Shown: piece after piece, positions 46,218-61,000 of the stretch | Position numbering within the stretch: the stretch's first letter is position 1 | Layout: each line of letters opens with the position of its first letter | Source of the DNA: Siphonodentalium dalli | Taxonomy: Eukaryota > Mollusca > Scaphopoda > Gadilida > Siphonodentaliidae | DNA: 64,000 nucleotides | NCBI GenBank assembly: GCA_032622095.1 | Contig: CP136068.1 | Span: 157,613,465-157,677,464 of the forward strand | Direction: 5' to 3' | Made by a program: the position numbers and the translations under genes | Notes under the pieces: generated by a model | The model's input: only the letters and a program-made list of their open reading frames with translations | Told to the model about the DNA's origin: nothing | Databases searched by the model: none

Positions 46218-47341
46218 ATGGCTGTTCATACTGATCGCGTTATTGGCGTCCTTTGGCGTCCTTCACCAGTTTTATTCGGGCCCACTAATGCCCCACCACC
46301 GTTGTGTTCCGATGATGTTGCGGGTAATGTCCCATCCGTTCTCATAGAAAGCTTAGATCCTTTAGATCCCTACAAAGATTTATACCTTCCTGCAAATCGG
46401 AAAATTCCCGACGACGTTCGAGGGGATCTTCTAGAGCGCACAGTAAGCGCCAACATTCGTGGGGTTAACCCCGGTAGGATCACAGCGGCTTCTTTAGCGG
46501 AAAAAAGTTCTTGCCGAGATGCGAGGTTCAAATCTTACCGCCATTTATCGTGGAAGGTCCATCCGGGATTGGAAAATCGTTTTCGTCAACAAGGTGGACG
46601 TTGAAAAATTCATCCAACTTCAGGAATTCCAACCTTACGGTGATGACTTATTTGTGGGATGGTCGGGTTCCCGTCAACGGGTCACCACAATACGTGTCAA
46701 CTGGCTACCTTACCATGTACATCACGGAAACGTGTACGAACAATTATGTGGTTTCGGGGAAATAACATACATGGGATATGATTCCTTTTACAAACAAGGC
46801 CATAAAATTGCAAACGGGGTACGGTTTTTGAAGGCAAAGCTATCTGTGGAAGACTTCCAGGCCTTTCCCGATTTTATAGAGGTGGAGGGCCACACCGGAT
46901 TGGTGACCGTGGTCGGACGCCCCCCTCTGTGCCTGCGATGTCGGGGGAGGGGCCATGTTAGGGCCACCTGCCCTCAGGGTAAACCTAGTTCGTATGTCGG
47001 TGCTGCTGGCCGTCACCCGGAGGATGATGAGAGGGAAGCTCCCACGGGGGGTAAGGATGTGCAGACCACGGATGTGCCGGACACACGCACCCCCCCCCCC
47101 CCCCTGGTGAGGATTATTCCGTGCCGCCAGTCTTGTCTCTGTCCCAGTTTCAAGCTCAGTTCGACAATGCAATTCCGCCCACTGGGGATATTCGGCCCAG
47201 TTTGACTGATTTTGCGGACGATCTTCCTGCTCCACCACCGGAAGTATTGAATTTTCATACTCCTGCGGGAGACGTTTTAGCAGTGTCATGGGGCATTGAG
47301 GTGATGGACACTTTCGCCCCCCGGCCAAGCGATTCACGTAA
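46218..47341 (+). pseudogene. E2 ORF1, copy c, two frameshifts
   Basis: Starts MAVHTDRVIGVLW. The first frameshift is at about 46500 (GCGGAAAAAAG where copy d has GCGGACAAAG). The second frame carries the RRM-like part and the zinc knuckle CLRCRGRGHVRATC. The second frameshift is in a run of 15 C (47090-47104). The acidic C-terminal tail is deleted. Confidence 0.85.
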
Positions 47342-47383
47342 ACGTAAACGTTTGTGTTCAGTTCTTCCATTATTTGCCCCAAC

Positions 47384-50300
47384 ATGGATGGGATTAAAAT
47401 ATCTTCCTTGAATGCTCGTGGGCTGAAAAATGACGCCACGATGTGCGGATTGAGACATTTGTTCAATGCCGATGGCGTCGACGTGCTTTTCCTTCAGGAA
47501 ACGTTCGTCGACGACCATCGGTATGGCGACTACTTATCACACACTTAGGGTGTACCGGATTCTGAGCACCCGGCAGATTCAAAACCAGCGGGACTGCAAT
47601 CCTTTGTCAAGTATTCTTTGAATTACACTGTACAACGTACTTTTTCCGAGTTGGATGGACACTTCGTTGGAGTCGATTTAGACATCGCGGGGGGTGCCCC
47701 TCCGGCTGATTTCTTTTTATGGTCCTCAAAAATACGACCCACAGAAAGATAATATTTATCGCTCTTTGCGCATCCATTTTGTTACTAGTAGATTCCTCAT
47801 TTTAGGAGGTGATTTTAATTTTATCATGGAACCACAACTTGACAAAATCGGGGGAGCTATTGGGGCTTCCCCTTATGCCAAAACTTGGGCTCATCTCATG
47901 ACTAATCATAATCTGATAGACGTTTTTCGTAAATTAAACCCCAGAGTAGTTCAAACTACATGTCATTCTTTACACACTCACACGAGACTGGGTCGCTTTT
48001 ACGTCTCTAAAACTTTCATGACGTCACCACCAATATTTTCTCAATATACTTTTCCCCATTCAGACCATGATGTCATTTCGATTACTTTTCAGAGTTCCCC
48101 TCATATTTCACCTGGGCCTGGCTATTGGAAAGCCAACAGTGTATTATTCAACGATCTTGAATTTAGAGAGGCCTTTACTAAGTTTTGGCGCGATACCACC
48201 TCTTCCGTGCACAACGATGCTGTCACGCCGGAATGGTGGGATCAGGTCAAAATTGGTATAACGGATTTTCTAAAAGATTACGCCCGTGTCCGTGCAGCAT
48301 CCGAACGCTCACAATTACGTCTTTTAGAAAAACAATATCACAGCTTATTAAGGGCGGAGAAATTATATCCCGGTCGCTATATATACCAAATCATTCCTCT
48401 TAAAGAGAGTATTCAGTCCCAAATGATTAATGATGCGCGGGGTGCCTATGTGCGATCCCGGGCCAACATATCCAACGCTAGGGATGTTTCCGTCGATTAT
48501 ATTCGCCAACTTGAGCACCGGCGGGGTGCTAAGAAAGTAATTAAATCAGCAATTTCTAACGGAGTTACCCATAACACCCAACCTGGTATTATGGCTTCAT
48601 TTTGTGACTTCTGGGCCAATTTATTTACACATGAGCCTACCCAACCGGCTGCCCGTGCCCCTTTTTTAGAGAATTTACCCCAATTGGATCCTGTTGATAT
48701 TGCTCTGTGTGATGCTCCAATTACTGTAGACGAGCTTTTGGAGGCCATTAAGGGTATGGCACGTGGCCGTGCACCGGGCCTGGATGGTTTGGGGGTGGAA
48801 TTTTATTCCACCTTCTCCCACCTCTTATTACCCACATTATTAGTCCTGTATAATAATTGTTTTCTTACAAAATTGCCCCTCTCATTACGTACATCACTGA
48901 TTACGCTCCTGCCCAAGGAACCGACCCATCCCGAAATTCCCTCAAACTATCGTCCCATCAGTTTGTTAAATGTCGATTATAAAATTTTATCTAAAACGCT
49001 ATGTAACCGCTTTAAATTGGTAATTGGGTCAGTCGTCTCTGGCGACCAAACGTGCGGAGTCCCGGGACGCACTATTTTGGATAATTGTCATCTTCTTCGC
49101 AATATTCAAGATTACTGCGCACAAAAAAATATACCGTGTGCTTTTTTGTGCCTCGATCAACAAAAAGCTTTCGATCGAGTAGAAAACGATTATCTTTTTC
49201 AAGTTCTTTCTTCGTTTGGTTTTGGCGACGTTTTTAATTCATGGGTTAAACTTCTTTATACAGACATTTTTTCGTGCTTATACATTAATCAACACATATC
49301 AGCCCCCTTTGCTGTTACTCGTTCTGTGAGACAAGGCTGTAGCCTTTCTCCTTTGCTCTACATCCTTTGTCTAGAGCCCTTTTTATGTAAAATTCGAGCA
49401 ACACAGGCCATAGTGGGCTTAACGGTCCCTGGCGCCCCTATTCCTTTTAAGTTAACAGCCTATGCTGACGATGTTACACTTATTGTAACTCGTGACAGCT
49501 CTATAGAAACAGCTATACGAATTATGACTCAATTCGGTTCTGGTTCAGGCGCCAAATTAAATCTTCAAAAATCCGTTGGCCTCTTTTTAGGCTCTTGGAG
49601 CCGCTGCACCGACGTTCTATTTGGTTTTAAGTGGCAGAAATCCCACAAAATTCTTGGTGTTTTATTTGGGTCATCCATCACGACAGATGACCATTTCCAC
49701 AATTTATTCCAAAAGTTTTCGAAAGCCCTAGAATTCGGTCGTTATAGTAATCTCCCTCATTTCACCAGGGCATCCTATCTCAACATTTACGCTCTCAGCA
49801 AATTATGGTATTACAATTCAGTTACCCCCCTTACACCCCATTACACTGTCTTAATACAGCGGGCCGCATTTCATTTTTTCTGGAATTCTAAAACGGACCC
49901 CCTCCCCCGTAGTTTAATTCACGCCCCCAAATCCTTAGGAGGCGCTGATATTGTTCATCTACCGACGAAATCTCACTGTTATAACCTCAGACACATCCAA
50001 CGTCTTTTTCTTCAACCAGATGTGCGATGGTCAGTTTTTGCCATTTATTGGATTGGTCTATCTCTCCGGCGCTACGTTCCTTCCTTTGCTTCTGTGAATA
50101 CAGCTCATTGCGACCCCAACGATATTCCTATCTTTTACACAAATTGTTCAAAGTCCTTGCGACTTATGGAAAAGAATCCACCTTCCGATCATTTTAATTT
50201 TCTAACTTCCAAGGATATGTACCGACATCTTTTGCAATCGGTCATTTCTCTGCCTTCACTAAGGCTCAAATACCCACAATTGCCTTTAAATTTGGTATGG

Positions 50301-50876
50301 CACAATCTTCATAACCCCGCCATTGATCCTCTGGTTCGGGGTATCATGTATCGTTTAATACATGGGGTTCTTTATACGAGAGATAGATTAGCAAAATACT
50401 ATGGACAAAGGGTACTCAAAAACTGCCCTTTGTGCCTTCAATTTCCGGAGAACGTAGAGCATCTTTTCGTTCATTGTTCAGTTGTTCAAGCACTTTGGGA
50501 CCTCGTCTTTGGTTGGCTCAAACCTCTAATACCGCATGAACGGTTTCGCACACACCTTGGGTTTATTCGGTTTTTGTTAATTCGAGCCCGTGATCCGAAT
50601 CATCGAGCATTAGCGCTCGTTCTCATTACTGAAGCCGTGGCCACTATTTGGCTCTTTAGAAACCGCATACATCATGCTCAAAAATTCCTTCAAACACGGC
50701 CGACGGTTTCTCAACCATCACACGTATTTATTTTTGCGATATTTATCCGGATCCGCACTCACGTGCTCATTGACAAATTACGTATGTCCCTTACTTCTTT
50801 TGAAGAGCTTTGGCTCCAAACAACAGATATATGTGAACTGAATGCCACCGATGACTCTATCCATTTCAATATTTAG
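47384..50876 (+). pseudogene. E2 ORF2: APE endonuclease, reverse transcriptase, C-terminal zinc motif
   Basis: Starts MDGIKISSLNARGLKN. FLQETFVDD is an endonuclease motif, followed by a stop at 47546 and a G-run frameshift near 47690. From there a 1060-residue frame is open: GGDFNFI, RLGRFYVS and PHSDHDVISI (endonuclease), then ARGRAPGLDGLGVEF, NYRPISLLNVDYKIL, CLDQQKAFDRVENDYLF, VRQGCSLSPLLYILCLEPFL and the catalytic AYADD (residue about 590). CPLCLQFPENVEHLFVHC is at about residue 911. The motif style resembles the L1/Tx1 group. The enzyme would nick the target and copy its RNA there; this copy is inactive as read. Confidence 0.85.
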
Positions 50877-51564
50877 TTATCTTTATTTAGATTGTCTCCT
50901 TTTGGTGACTTCACTTACGCCCGTGTAATACGCGGATGCCCTACATATTACATTGTAATTCAACCGTTAATTATTTTGCGACTCGTTCGCTTCTATTACG
51001 GATTTCTCCAGGATTCAAAATTTCTTTCAAGAGATATTTCGTTCTTAAATTTCTTCAGGCAGTTTCTGTAATAAATTTACATATGCCACTTTTATCTTTC
51101 TCGATAGTTTCTAAGACTTCACTTACGCCCGTGTAAAGAGCGGGTGACCTACATCTTACATTGTGAATCCCACGTAACTTCTTATGCGATTTGTTTGCTA
51201 CTCTTACGGATTCCACCATTATTCACAATTCCTTTCAACAAATAATACGTTTTTTCATTTTTGAAGCAGTTTCTGTAATTTATTTACATATGCCAAATTT
51301 GATTTTCTCGGTAGTTTCTAAGGCTCGTTCTTATATACCAATGTTTTTACCATTATTTGTATTATGTTCTATGTTATTCTTTTTCCTATTAATTTATTCA
51401 TTTTGTCATTAAAGGGACAATGATGATTTGGTTCATGAATAAGCCGTCTGGCGAAACGCCCGTTCTGGTAGTAAGTATCGGGACCCTCCTGGTCTTGGCT
51501 GAACCCGTCGGGCCTCATGACCAGGACTGAGTCAAACCCCCGTTTAAAAAAAGAAGAAAAAAAA
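50877..51564 (+). other. E2 copy c 3'UTR with two direct repeats and hairpin 3' end
   Basis: Two direct repeats of about 200 bp start at CACTTACGCCCGTG (about 50908 and 51119). The terminus (from about 51405) has hairpins GGCG-AAA-CGCC and CCTGGTC/GACCAGG, then CCCCCGTTT and an A-rich tail. Strong conservation of this terminus in five copies suggests recognition by the reverse transcriptase. Confidence 0.8.
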
Positions 51565-51760
51565 GAAGATTCATCGTTTTTCGCCACGCATCCTACGCAG
51601 AAAGCTGAATTATATCTATGTTTCTGTGAGTGTATTGTGTGCGTTAATACGGATTTCTCACCCAGGTTCCAGGCCTCGGGAGCATCCAGGATGTGGCTGG
51701 GAATTTTCCTGCAGCAGTCAATTCAGGTGGTATAACATCACGCCCCAGCACGTGCACACA

Positions 51761-53074
51761 ATGGCTGTTCATACTGATCGCGTTAATGGCGTCCTTTGGC
51801 GTCCTTCACCAGTTTTATTCGGGCCCACTAATGCCCCACCACCGTTGTGTTCCGATGATGTGGCGGGTAATGTCCCATCCGTTCATATAGAAAGCTTAGA
51901 TCCTTTAGATCCCTACAAAGATTTATACCTTCCTGCAAATCGGAAAATTCCCGACGACGTTCGAGGGGATCTTCTAGAGCGCACAGTAAGCGCCAACATT
52001 CGTGGGGTTAACCCCGGTAGGATCACAACGGCTTCTTTAGCGGACAAAGTTCTTGCCGAGATGCGAGGTTCAAATATTACCGCCATTTATCGTGGAAGGT
52101 CCATCCGGGATTGGAAAATCGTTTTCGTCAACAAGGTGGACGTTGAAAAATTCATCCAACTTCAGGAATTCCAACCTTACGGTGATGACTTATTTGTGGG
52201 ATGGTCGGGTTCCCGTCAACGGGTCACCACAATACGTGTCAACTGGCTACCTTACCATGTACATCACGGAAACGTGTACGAACAATTATGTGGTTTCGGG
52301 GAAATAACATACATGGGATATGATTCCTTTTACAAACAAGGCCATAAAATTGCAAACGGGGTACGGATTTTGAAGGCAAAGCTATCTGTGGAAGACTTCC
52401 AGGCCTTTCCCGATTTTATAGAGGTGGAGGGCCACACCGGATTGGTGACCGTGGTCGGACGCCCCCCTCTGTGCCTGCGATGTCGGGGGAGGGGCCATGT
52501 TAGGGCCACCTGCCCTCAGGGTAAACCTAGTTCGTATGCCGGTGCTGCTGGCCGTCACCCGGAGGATGATGAGAGGGAAGCTCCCACGGGGGGTAAGGAT
52601 GTGCAGACCATGGATGTGCCGGACACACGCACCCCCCCTGGTGAGGATTATTCCGTGCCGCCAGTCTTGTCTCTGTCCCAGTTTCAAGCTCAGTTCGACA
52701 ATGCAATTCCGCCCACTGGGGATATTCGGCCCAGTTTGACTGATTTTGCGGACGATCTTCCTGCTCCACCACCGGAAGTATTGAATTTTCATACTCCTGC
52801 GGGAGACGTTTTAGCAGTGTCAGGGGGCATTGAGGTGATGGACACTTTCGCCCCCCGGCCAAGCGATTCACGGAAACGTTCCCACGACCATTCAGACGAC
52901 GAAACAGACAATAAGAAATTGGTTGTGGTTGTCAAACGAGACCTCGCCGCTTCCGAGGACACCATCTTTTGTGATGGTACTGGTTCCTCGTCGGACCCCG
53001 GTACCATCACGGGAGATGAGAGTTCTCTCGGAGACGGCGTGGTTGAGGATTCAGATTGTTTGTCGGACACTTAA
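51761..53074 (+). CDS. E2 ORF1, intact copy (437 aa)
   Basis: The first ATG in the element leader, MAVHTDRVNGVLWRPS. The N-terminal Pro-rich region leads to DPLDPYKDLYLPANRKIPDD, then an RRM-like domain (about 85-230, with ITAIYRGRSIRDWKIVFVN and RVTTIRVNWLPYHV). The zinc knuckle CLRCRGRGHVRATC is at residues 238-251. A low-complexity acidic C-terminus with SRKRSHDHSDDETDN ends in SDT. Its poly-C tract is short (seven) and in frame, unlike copies a and c. Expected role: nucleic-acid-binding partner of ORF2 in the element RNP. Confidence 0.85.
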   Translation: MAVHTDRVNGVLWRPSPVLFGPTNAPPPLCSDDVAGNVPSVHIESLDPLDPYKDLYLPANRKIPDDVRGDLLERTVSANIRGVNPGRITTASLADKVLAEMRGSNITAIYRGRSIRDWKIVFVNKVDVEKFIQLQEFQPYGDDLFVGWSGSRQRVTTIRVNWLPYHVHHGNVYEQLCGFGEITYMGYDSFYKQGHKIANGVRILKAKLSVEDFQAFPDFIEVEGHTGLVTVVGRPPLCLRCRGRGHVRATCPQGKPSSYAGAAGRHPEDDEREAPTGGKDVQTMDVPDTRTPPGEDYSVPPVLSLSQFQAQFDNAIPPTGDIRPSLTDFADDLPAPPPEVLNFHTPAGDVLAVSGGIEVMDTFAPRPSDSRKRSHDHSDDETDNKKLVVVVKRDLAASEDTIFCDGTGSSSDPGTITGDESSLGDGVVEDSDCLSDT

Positions 53075-53440
53075 TTCATACCATTATTATGCTTACAAAC
53101 TTAAACTCAACAAACTCAACTATGTTTGCAACGACTCGGATTAGCCCCCAGATTATGACGACTCTTCTTGATTGGCACTTGACCGCGGATTTGTCCACGA
53201 CTGCCGGCCTTGTCTACTTCTTTCCATTTATGCCGGACTTATTATGGTCTGGCAGTCACTCAGGGTATGGTTGTATCGTTTCCTATTATTTAGGTATTGT
53301 ATGGTTTCGTTTACGTCCGTGCTTATTGTTTTTTATTTATTTCGGTACATTTTGCTTTATTTATTTATCTTATATTTTCCTTATTTCTGATATGTTTAGT
53401 TTTGTTGCTTGTGTTCAGTTCTTCCCTTATTTGCCCCAAC

Positions 53441-54401
53441 ATGGATGGGATTAAAATATCTTGTGTGATGCTCCAATTACTGTAGACGAGCTTTTGGAGG
53501 CCATTAAGGGTTTGGCACGTGGCCGTGCACCGGGCCTGGATGGTTTGGGGTGGAATTTTATTCCACCTTCTCCCACCTCTTATTACCCACATTATTAGTC
53601 CTGTATAATAATTGTTTTCTTACAAAATTGCCCCTCTCATTACGTACATCACTGATTACGCTCCTGCCCCAGGAACCGACCCATCCCGAAATTCCCTCAA
53701 ACTATCGTCCCATCAGTTTGTTAAATGTCGAACTTCGAAGGATATGTACCGACATCTTTTGCAATCGGTCATTTCTCTGCCTTCACTAAGGCTCAAATAC
53801 CCACAATTGCCTTTTAATTTGGTATGGCACAATCTTCATAACCCCGCCATTGATCCTCTGGTTCGGGGTATCATGTATCGTTTAATACATGGGGTTCTTT
53901 ATACGAGAAAGATTAGCAAAATACTATGGACAAAGGGTACTCAAAAACTGCCCTTTGTGCCTCCAATTTCCGGAGAACGTAGAGCATCTTTTCGTTAATT
54001 GTTCAGTTGTTCAAGCACTTTGGGACCTCGTCTTTGGTTGGCTCAAACCTCTAATACCGCATGAACGGTTTCGCACACACCTTGGGTTTATTCGGTTTTT
54101 GTTAATTCGAGCCCGTGATCCGAATCATCGAGCATTAGCGCTCGTTCTCATTACTGAAGCCGTGGCCACTATTTGGCTCTTTAGAAACCACATACATCAT
54201 GCTCAAAAATTCCTTCAAACACGGCCGACGGTTTCTCAACCATCACACGTATTTATTTTGCGATATTTATCCCGGATCCGCACTCACGTACTCATTGACA
54301 AATTACGTATGTCCCTCACTTCTTTTGAAGAGCTTTGGCTCCAAACAACAGATATATGTGAACTGAATGCCACCGATGACTCTATCCATTTCAATATTTA
54401 G
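53441..54401 (+). pseudogene. E2 ORF2 remnant, copy d, two internal deletions
   Basis: MDGIKIS is joined to sequence matching copy c at about 48707 (endonuclease end and first part of the reverse transcriptase). At about 53731 this is joined to sequence matching 50204. Both catalytic centres are lost. A 1-bp deletion (about 53549) and a 3-bp loss near 53910 add damage. The C-terminal frame 53889-54401 keeps CPLCLQFPENVEHLFVNC. Confidence 0.85.
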
Positions 54402-55508
<1,107 letters not shown>

Positions 55509-55540
55509 ACTGTCTGATCACATATCAGAAACTCAACGGC

Positions 55541-55990
55541 GAAAACCGGTTTCCACACAGTTGCCACGGCACAAAAATCTAAAGCGCACCTTACAACGAC
55601 ACCATGAGCAAGGAATTCCGATAACTCGTCTTTGGTATGGGAACTTGAAAGTAGTTTTTGCATGGAAACATTCGAATTTTTTGTAGTGCTAGTGATATGG
55701 TTGCTCACACTTGGCTTATTTCCAAGTCTCCTTATTCTCGTTGTCGTCTTCAGTGAGTTTTCAACATCGTAGCGATCGAATATCACATGACACTCATCAA
55801 ACTTAGCAAAATACTTCTTGTCCATGTTATCATAGAAGTGTTGAGCTAAGTCCCCACACGTAGTGACGGATACAGGCGTGTGGAGCGCTTGAACTTCAAC
55901 CATGGCGTCGACAATTGCAACCCTCTCAGACTTCCGGTGTAAACAAGAAATGTCAAATTGTTTCTGTCTTCAAGTTATGCGTGTTTTCTC
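55541..55990 (-). pseudogene. Antisense conserved-protein fragment, second copy
   Basis: Near duplicate of 18187-18650: VTTCGDLAQHFYDNMDKKYF, CHVIFDRYDVENSLKTTTR, SMQKLLSSSHTKDELSEFLA on the minus strand. It lacks about 10 bp (TGTGTTTCTG) near 55965 relative to the first copy. It begins at the same base of the H3 stem-loop, so the junction predates the duplication. Confidence 0.5.
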
Positions 55991-56311
55991 GAAAATCGGA
56001 CAAGGTATCGATGTTTGAATATGTTCTAGTGTTTGCGGAATTTCTCAGGTACAAGATGGTGACAAGATCAAGATTCGCTTAACCGGTATGTTTGGACTGT
56101 GCCGGTATGATGTTTCTTCATTTCAATATTATCGTAATCATGCTTAATGATATAGCCACCATTACCCCCTGTCCAAATTGGCCAATGAACTGTACTCACG
56201 TGTACGCTGTCAGTACAGAAATTATCGTCGTGTGAAATCGTCACGCTTGATCAACTGTTTAGGGGATTCCCCGATGACATTCAATAACCAGCGGTTGTGA
56301 AAATTCGACAA

Positions 56312-57904
56312 ATGACAATGGGTGATTCAAGCCGCCAACGGTCACTAGCGATGTGTTTATCGGTGTGGTACGATAGCATTGAGTCACAGCAACACACCCG
56401 TAAACAAGAGGACTCTACTAAAGTAACCGACAATCTACAAGCTGTGTTACTGTTCATTAACTCAACAACGCAAGATGTGTTTACGTCCACAATAATATAA
56501 TTTGTTGCTAACCAAGATAAACTTTTAGATACTCTCCGCGACAACGTATTCATGCATGCAACAATTGACAATAGCTTTCCATATGACTCTTCCTCATCAA
56601 TGAAACAACGCGTTGTTCGAAGTTTAACCGGTGATCATATTATTGACAAAAACAGTCGTAATATGAGAATGGCAGTGGATATATACAAACTAATGAAATT
56701 TTTGGTCGATAAGGATGGGGATAGCATCAATGACGTTATAAGTAAAGGTGTTAGAAATAAAAGTGTTAGCCGTCCTTCAATATCAAGCATGCCTGTAATC
56801 GACGACGACCAGGCAATCTCCAATGTGAACGTCAACAGCTCGATTGTGAAAATCCTCCGAGATATATCTCTGATAAAAACGGAAAATGAAAAATTCCATA
56901 AAGACTTCTCCGAACGTATTCCGAAGTTGGATTCAACAATAGCTCAAATGGAAGCCCGATTAGATAAAATTGATGAAAAACTATGTATTGTAAAAGATGT
57001 GAACCAACTCAAAAAAGATGTTGCGAATGTAAATACTAAAATAAAAACAATGGATGAAGACTTAGAAAGTGTGAAATTAACAATGGAAAGAATACAAGAT
57101 GAAAAATACTCTGGTGTGAAAAGATTAAAAAGTGAAATTGTCGGCGTCAAATCGGATGTGGGTACCATAGTAAATGGGTTGGAGGAGTTTAGTCGTAAAC
57201 AAAAAAGCTTTGAAGGACAACTATCAACATTAAAGGATTTAGTAAATAAAAAGCATGTTCAACCAACACACTCCTGCGATAAACTAATGAATGAAACAAT
57301 TAAAAATAACGTGAATATAATGAAAGATGAATTCCGGAACTTCACCACAAGCGTGACTAATAACCTCCAAGTATTTGTGGAATGTGTGAGTGTTTCAATG
57401 GACAATGTATCCAAAACTCAACGCGACATATCAGACACACTCAATAAAATGATGGATGCATTCCTTGCTTATGATGATACATGTGACCGCTCTCATGCCA
57501 GTGATGAAGCTTCAGTGGATGATTCACATTCCAGTGCCCCAAATGATGTATCCTATGAATCCAGAGTTCCATCATATGAAGATAATCGCAGACATAACGC
57601 CTCGAACAATACAAGAAGCCCGCGATATTCGGACAATGAACCTGATGACTATTACTTTAACAAGCAAGATGGCCCGATTAAAACATCACAGGTATTCCTT
57701 GGTGGTTTCTCCAACCGAGTGACAATTCACGACATCAAGAAACACTTACTGTACGAAAACGTACGTTTCACTGTTATCCGGATGTTAAGAGGAAACACGG
57801 CTCGTATCAACATTTGTGACGATTATCTGGATAACGTTCTCGCATCTAACTTCTGGCCAAAAGGCGCAATCTGCAGAATGTGGGTCCACAAAAATCGTGA
57901 CTAG
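56312..57904 (+). pseudogene. E4 ORF1, copy b, one nonsense codon
   Basis: Same protein as 18966-20555. A GAA to TAA change creates a stop at 56498-56500, and the frame then stays open to 57904. Its C-terminus is the better one, running through DDYLDNVLASNFWPKGAICR to HKNRD. Coiled-coil and RRM-like regions as in copy a. Confidence 0.8.
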
Positions 57905-58080
57905 TCAATGCATGTATGCATATATGATTCTGCTCACTTATTTATGTTGTATTTACATTGCATATACATGATTCAACAATGCGTTATACGACTTTGCTGT
58001 TGACATTAATATGTCTAATTACAAGTATAAATGTAACAACTAATAGTATCACATTAACAGTAGTTGAATGCAAACGCGTG

Positions 58081-61000
58081 ATGGAATCTCCTGAATTAAA
58101 CCTACTCAACTGGAACTGTACAGGTATCACATCTTCGGGTCATTACTTGGCATCATTGCTCAAGAATGGCGCTTATGATATCGTAGGCTTAAGTGAGCAT
58201 TGGCTTTATCAATGCGATCTTGATTTCCTCGGTTCGCTTAACAAGGACTATGAGTATCATGCCATATGCGATTCTCGCCAAAATATTCCCAACAAGAGAG
58301 GTAGACCTAGTGGTGGTGTTGCCTTGCTATGGCATAAGAAATTATCAAATCGTATATGTCCGCTTGCAATTAATGATGATCGTATTTTAGGGATACAAAT
58401 TAGGATGATGGATGAAAGTTTTATATATCTCCTCCAAGTATATCTACCATCTACAAACTATACCATACAATATTACGAAGAGTATGCGAAAACGCTTGGT
58501 GACCTATGTGACACCTACAAATCATATGGTAACGTAATCGTAATGGGAGACACAAACGGACAATTTGACAAATCGGATGAACGAAATATGATATTCAAGA
58601 AAATGGTTAAGCGAATCGAGATGTGAATTATGAATTTTGTGACGATTATCCTCTATCTACATGCATTCCTTTCGGTGATTACTGCCAATTACATGAAGGA
58701 ACAATTGTCGATCACATTTTTATTCCATCCACATTTATTCCATTTATTCACGAGGTACATGTTTTAGACGATGACGCCATTAACGTATCTAATCATAGAC
58801 CTATTGTATTACATTTGAAGTTTCAGCTACGCAGTCAATCTTCATGTACAGCCGAAAGAGAAACAGACAAAACCATAAATTGGCGTAAAGTTAAATCTGA
58901 ACCAGAAATTCTCGAACTTTACAAACAAAGTCTTGATGTTGAACTAACAGCACACAAAATCATATACACTGATGATTCAGACATATCTGAAGTTTACCAG
59001 TCAATTGCACGTGTAATATCAAAAGTATCGGAATCATGTTTACCAAAAAAGTCATATAATAAACGCCTGAAACCATATTGGGGAGATTGTTTGAAAAATA
59101 AGCATAAATATATGCGTGATCTCCGGAAACAATGGATACGTGAAGGTCGACCTCGAGCAAGTACACAATGTAATAGTTACACTCAATATAAATTAGCGAA
59201 ACGTGATTTTCGTAGAGAGTACAGAAAAGCGTCCGAAAATTATATATCCGAATTAAATAATGAAATTGACGAACGCGCTCAGATCGATCAGAATTATCTA
59301 TTTCGCGTGATACATGTAAAGCGACAGAGATATCATATCGATAAAAATGCATTCTTTTGTTATGAAGGGAAGGTTCTACGGAATGATCTTGATGTTGTGG
59401 AAGGCTGGGCATCGTATTTTGAAAATCTGTACTCACCGCTATACCAATCAGACTTTGATTTCAATCACTTCCACTGTGTTAATGAATTTATTGCGCGTAC
59501 AATGGCCAGTAAACAAAGCAGTGATATTGACAATCGCATATTTTTTCCTGTATCAACTGGTGAACTGAATCAAATATATCGGGGCCTAAGTACGGGGAAA
59601 GCGGCTGGATGGGACGGGATATCCAATGAACACTTATTATACGGAAGTAACACATTGACGCTGGCGATTTCTAAACTCTTAACTAATGTAATTAATACAC
59701 AGAAGGTCCCGAGCCAAATGAAACGCGGTATAATCGTTACATTATTTAAAGGTGGCAAAAAACCCAGGACAGATTTTGATAGCTATAGGGCTATAACGTT
59801 GATGCCTGTTTTATATAAGTTACTTGAAAAAGTTATACAAACTCGATTGGAATCTTATGCACCCAATTTAATACAAGTGCATCCGCTTCAACATGGCTTC
59901 CAAAAAGGTGTAAGCGCAACCATGACATCTTACGTAATGAAGGAATGTATTGACTATGTGTCCGCTAGTAAAAAAAAATTATACAGTTTATTTTTAGATG
60001 TATGGAAGGCATTCGATACCGTCTGGATTAACGGATTGTTATATAAATTAGATAAACGCGGTTTTAAAGGAAATTTGTTTTGTCTCATTAATGAATTGCT
60101 GACAAATGTTACATGTTCTATTCGTTATAACAATTCCTTATCTAGGTGGTTTGACGTTCGTCAAGGGGCTCGTCAGGGAAGTATTCTCTCCCCATTTTAC
60201 TACATGGTCTATGTTGACGAGTTGATATGTACTCTCGCAAATTCCCCGTATGGCATACAAATGCTCGGAGTAAATTGCACATGCCCAACACATGCTGATG
60301 ACATGGTTTTATTATTACTCAATAGTGTCGGATTATCAGCTCTTATTGATATGTGTTTTGAATACAGCAAAAAGTGGCGATATAAGTATAACTCTAATAA
60401 ATGCTCGGTAATAGTATTCAACGAAACAAAGTCAGAGTTCTCTCGTCAACATCGCGTCTGGAACTTAGGAACATATACTCTACAAGAATGTTCAGAAGTT
60501 ACCCATCTTGGTATTCCACTCGATAAATACGATTTTAATTCTGTCTTCATTGATCGGATATGTGACAAAACCCGAAGTACATTCATGATGTTAACGAACG
60601 CAGGAATATACCCCGGTGGCATTACACCAAAAAGTTGTTCGTTGATTTATTATTCGGTGGTCATTCCAAAAGGTTTATACGGATCTGAACTTTTATGGTG
60701 TGTGAATAAAACTCTGCGACCGTCTCGAAAGAATGCACCGTTTCTGTCTAAAATACTAACAGGGTCTTCATAATCGCACAAAAACAGTTATAGTTCAAGG
60801 ATTAGTCGGTATGTCGTCAATTGTATCATTAATAGAAAAACGCAAACTGTCATTTATTGGTTCAATATGCAATCTGTCGTCGAACAAAACCGCCAAAGAT
60901 GTATTTATTACACGGTTATACCAGTATTTAATGTTTCCTACAGCTTCAAATTCTAATTTCATGGTTGATATTATTTGTACATTGGACAAATATGGAATGA

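Larger units (their letters stand above)
46022..51564 (+). mobile_element. E2 LINE copy c, most complete
   Basis: The 5' end follows the tail of copy b. It has ORF1 (two frameshifts), a deletion of roughly 0.6 kb between ORF1 and ORF2 (at about 47342), ORF2 with one stop and one frameshift in the endonuclease, a 3'UTR with two direct repeats, and an A-rich tail ending at 51564. It gives the best view of the ORF2 protein. Confidence 0.85.
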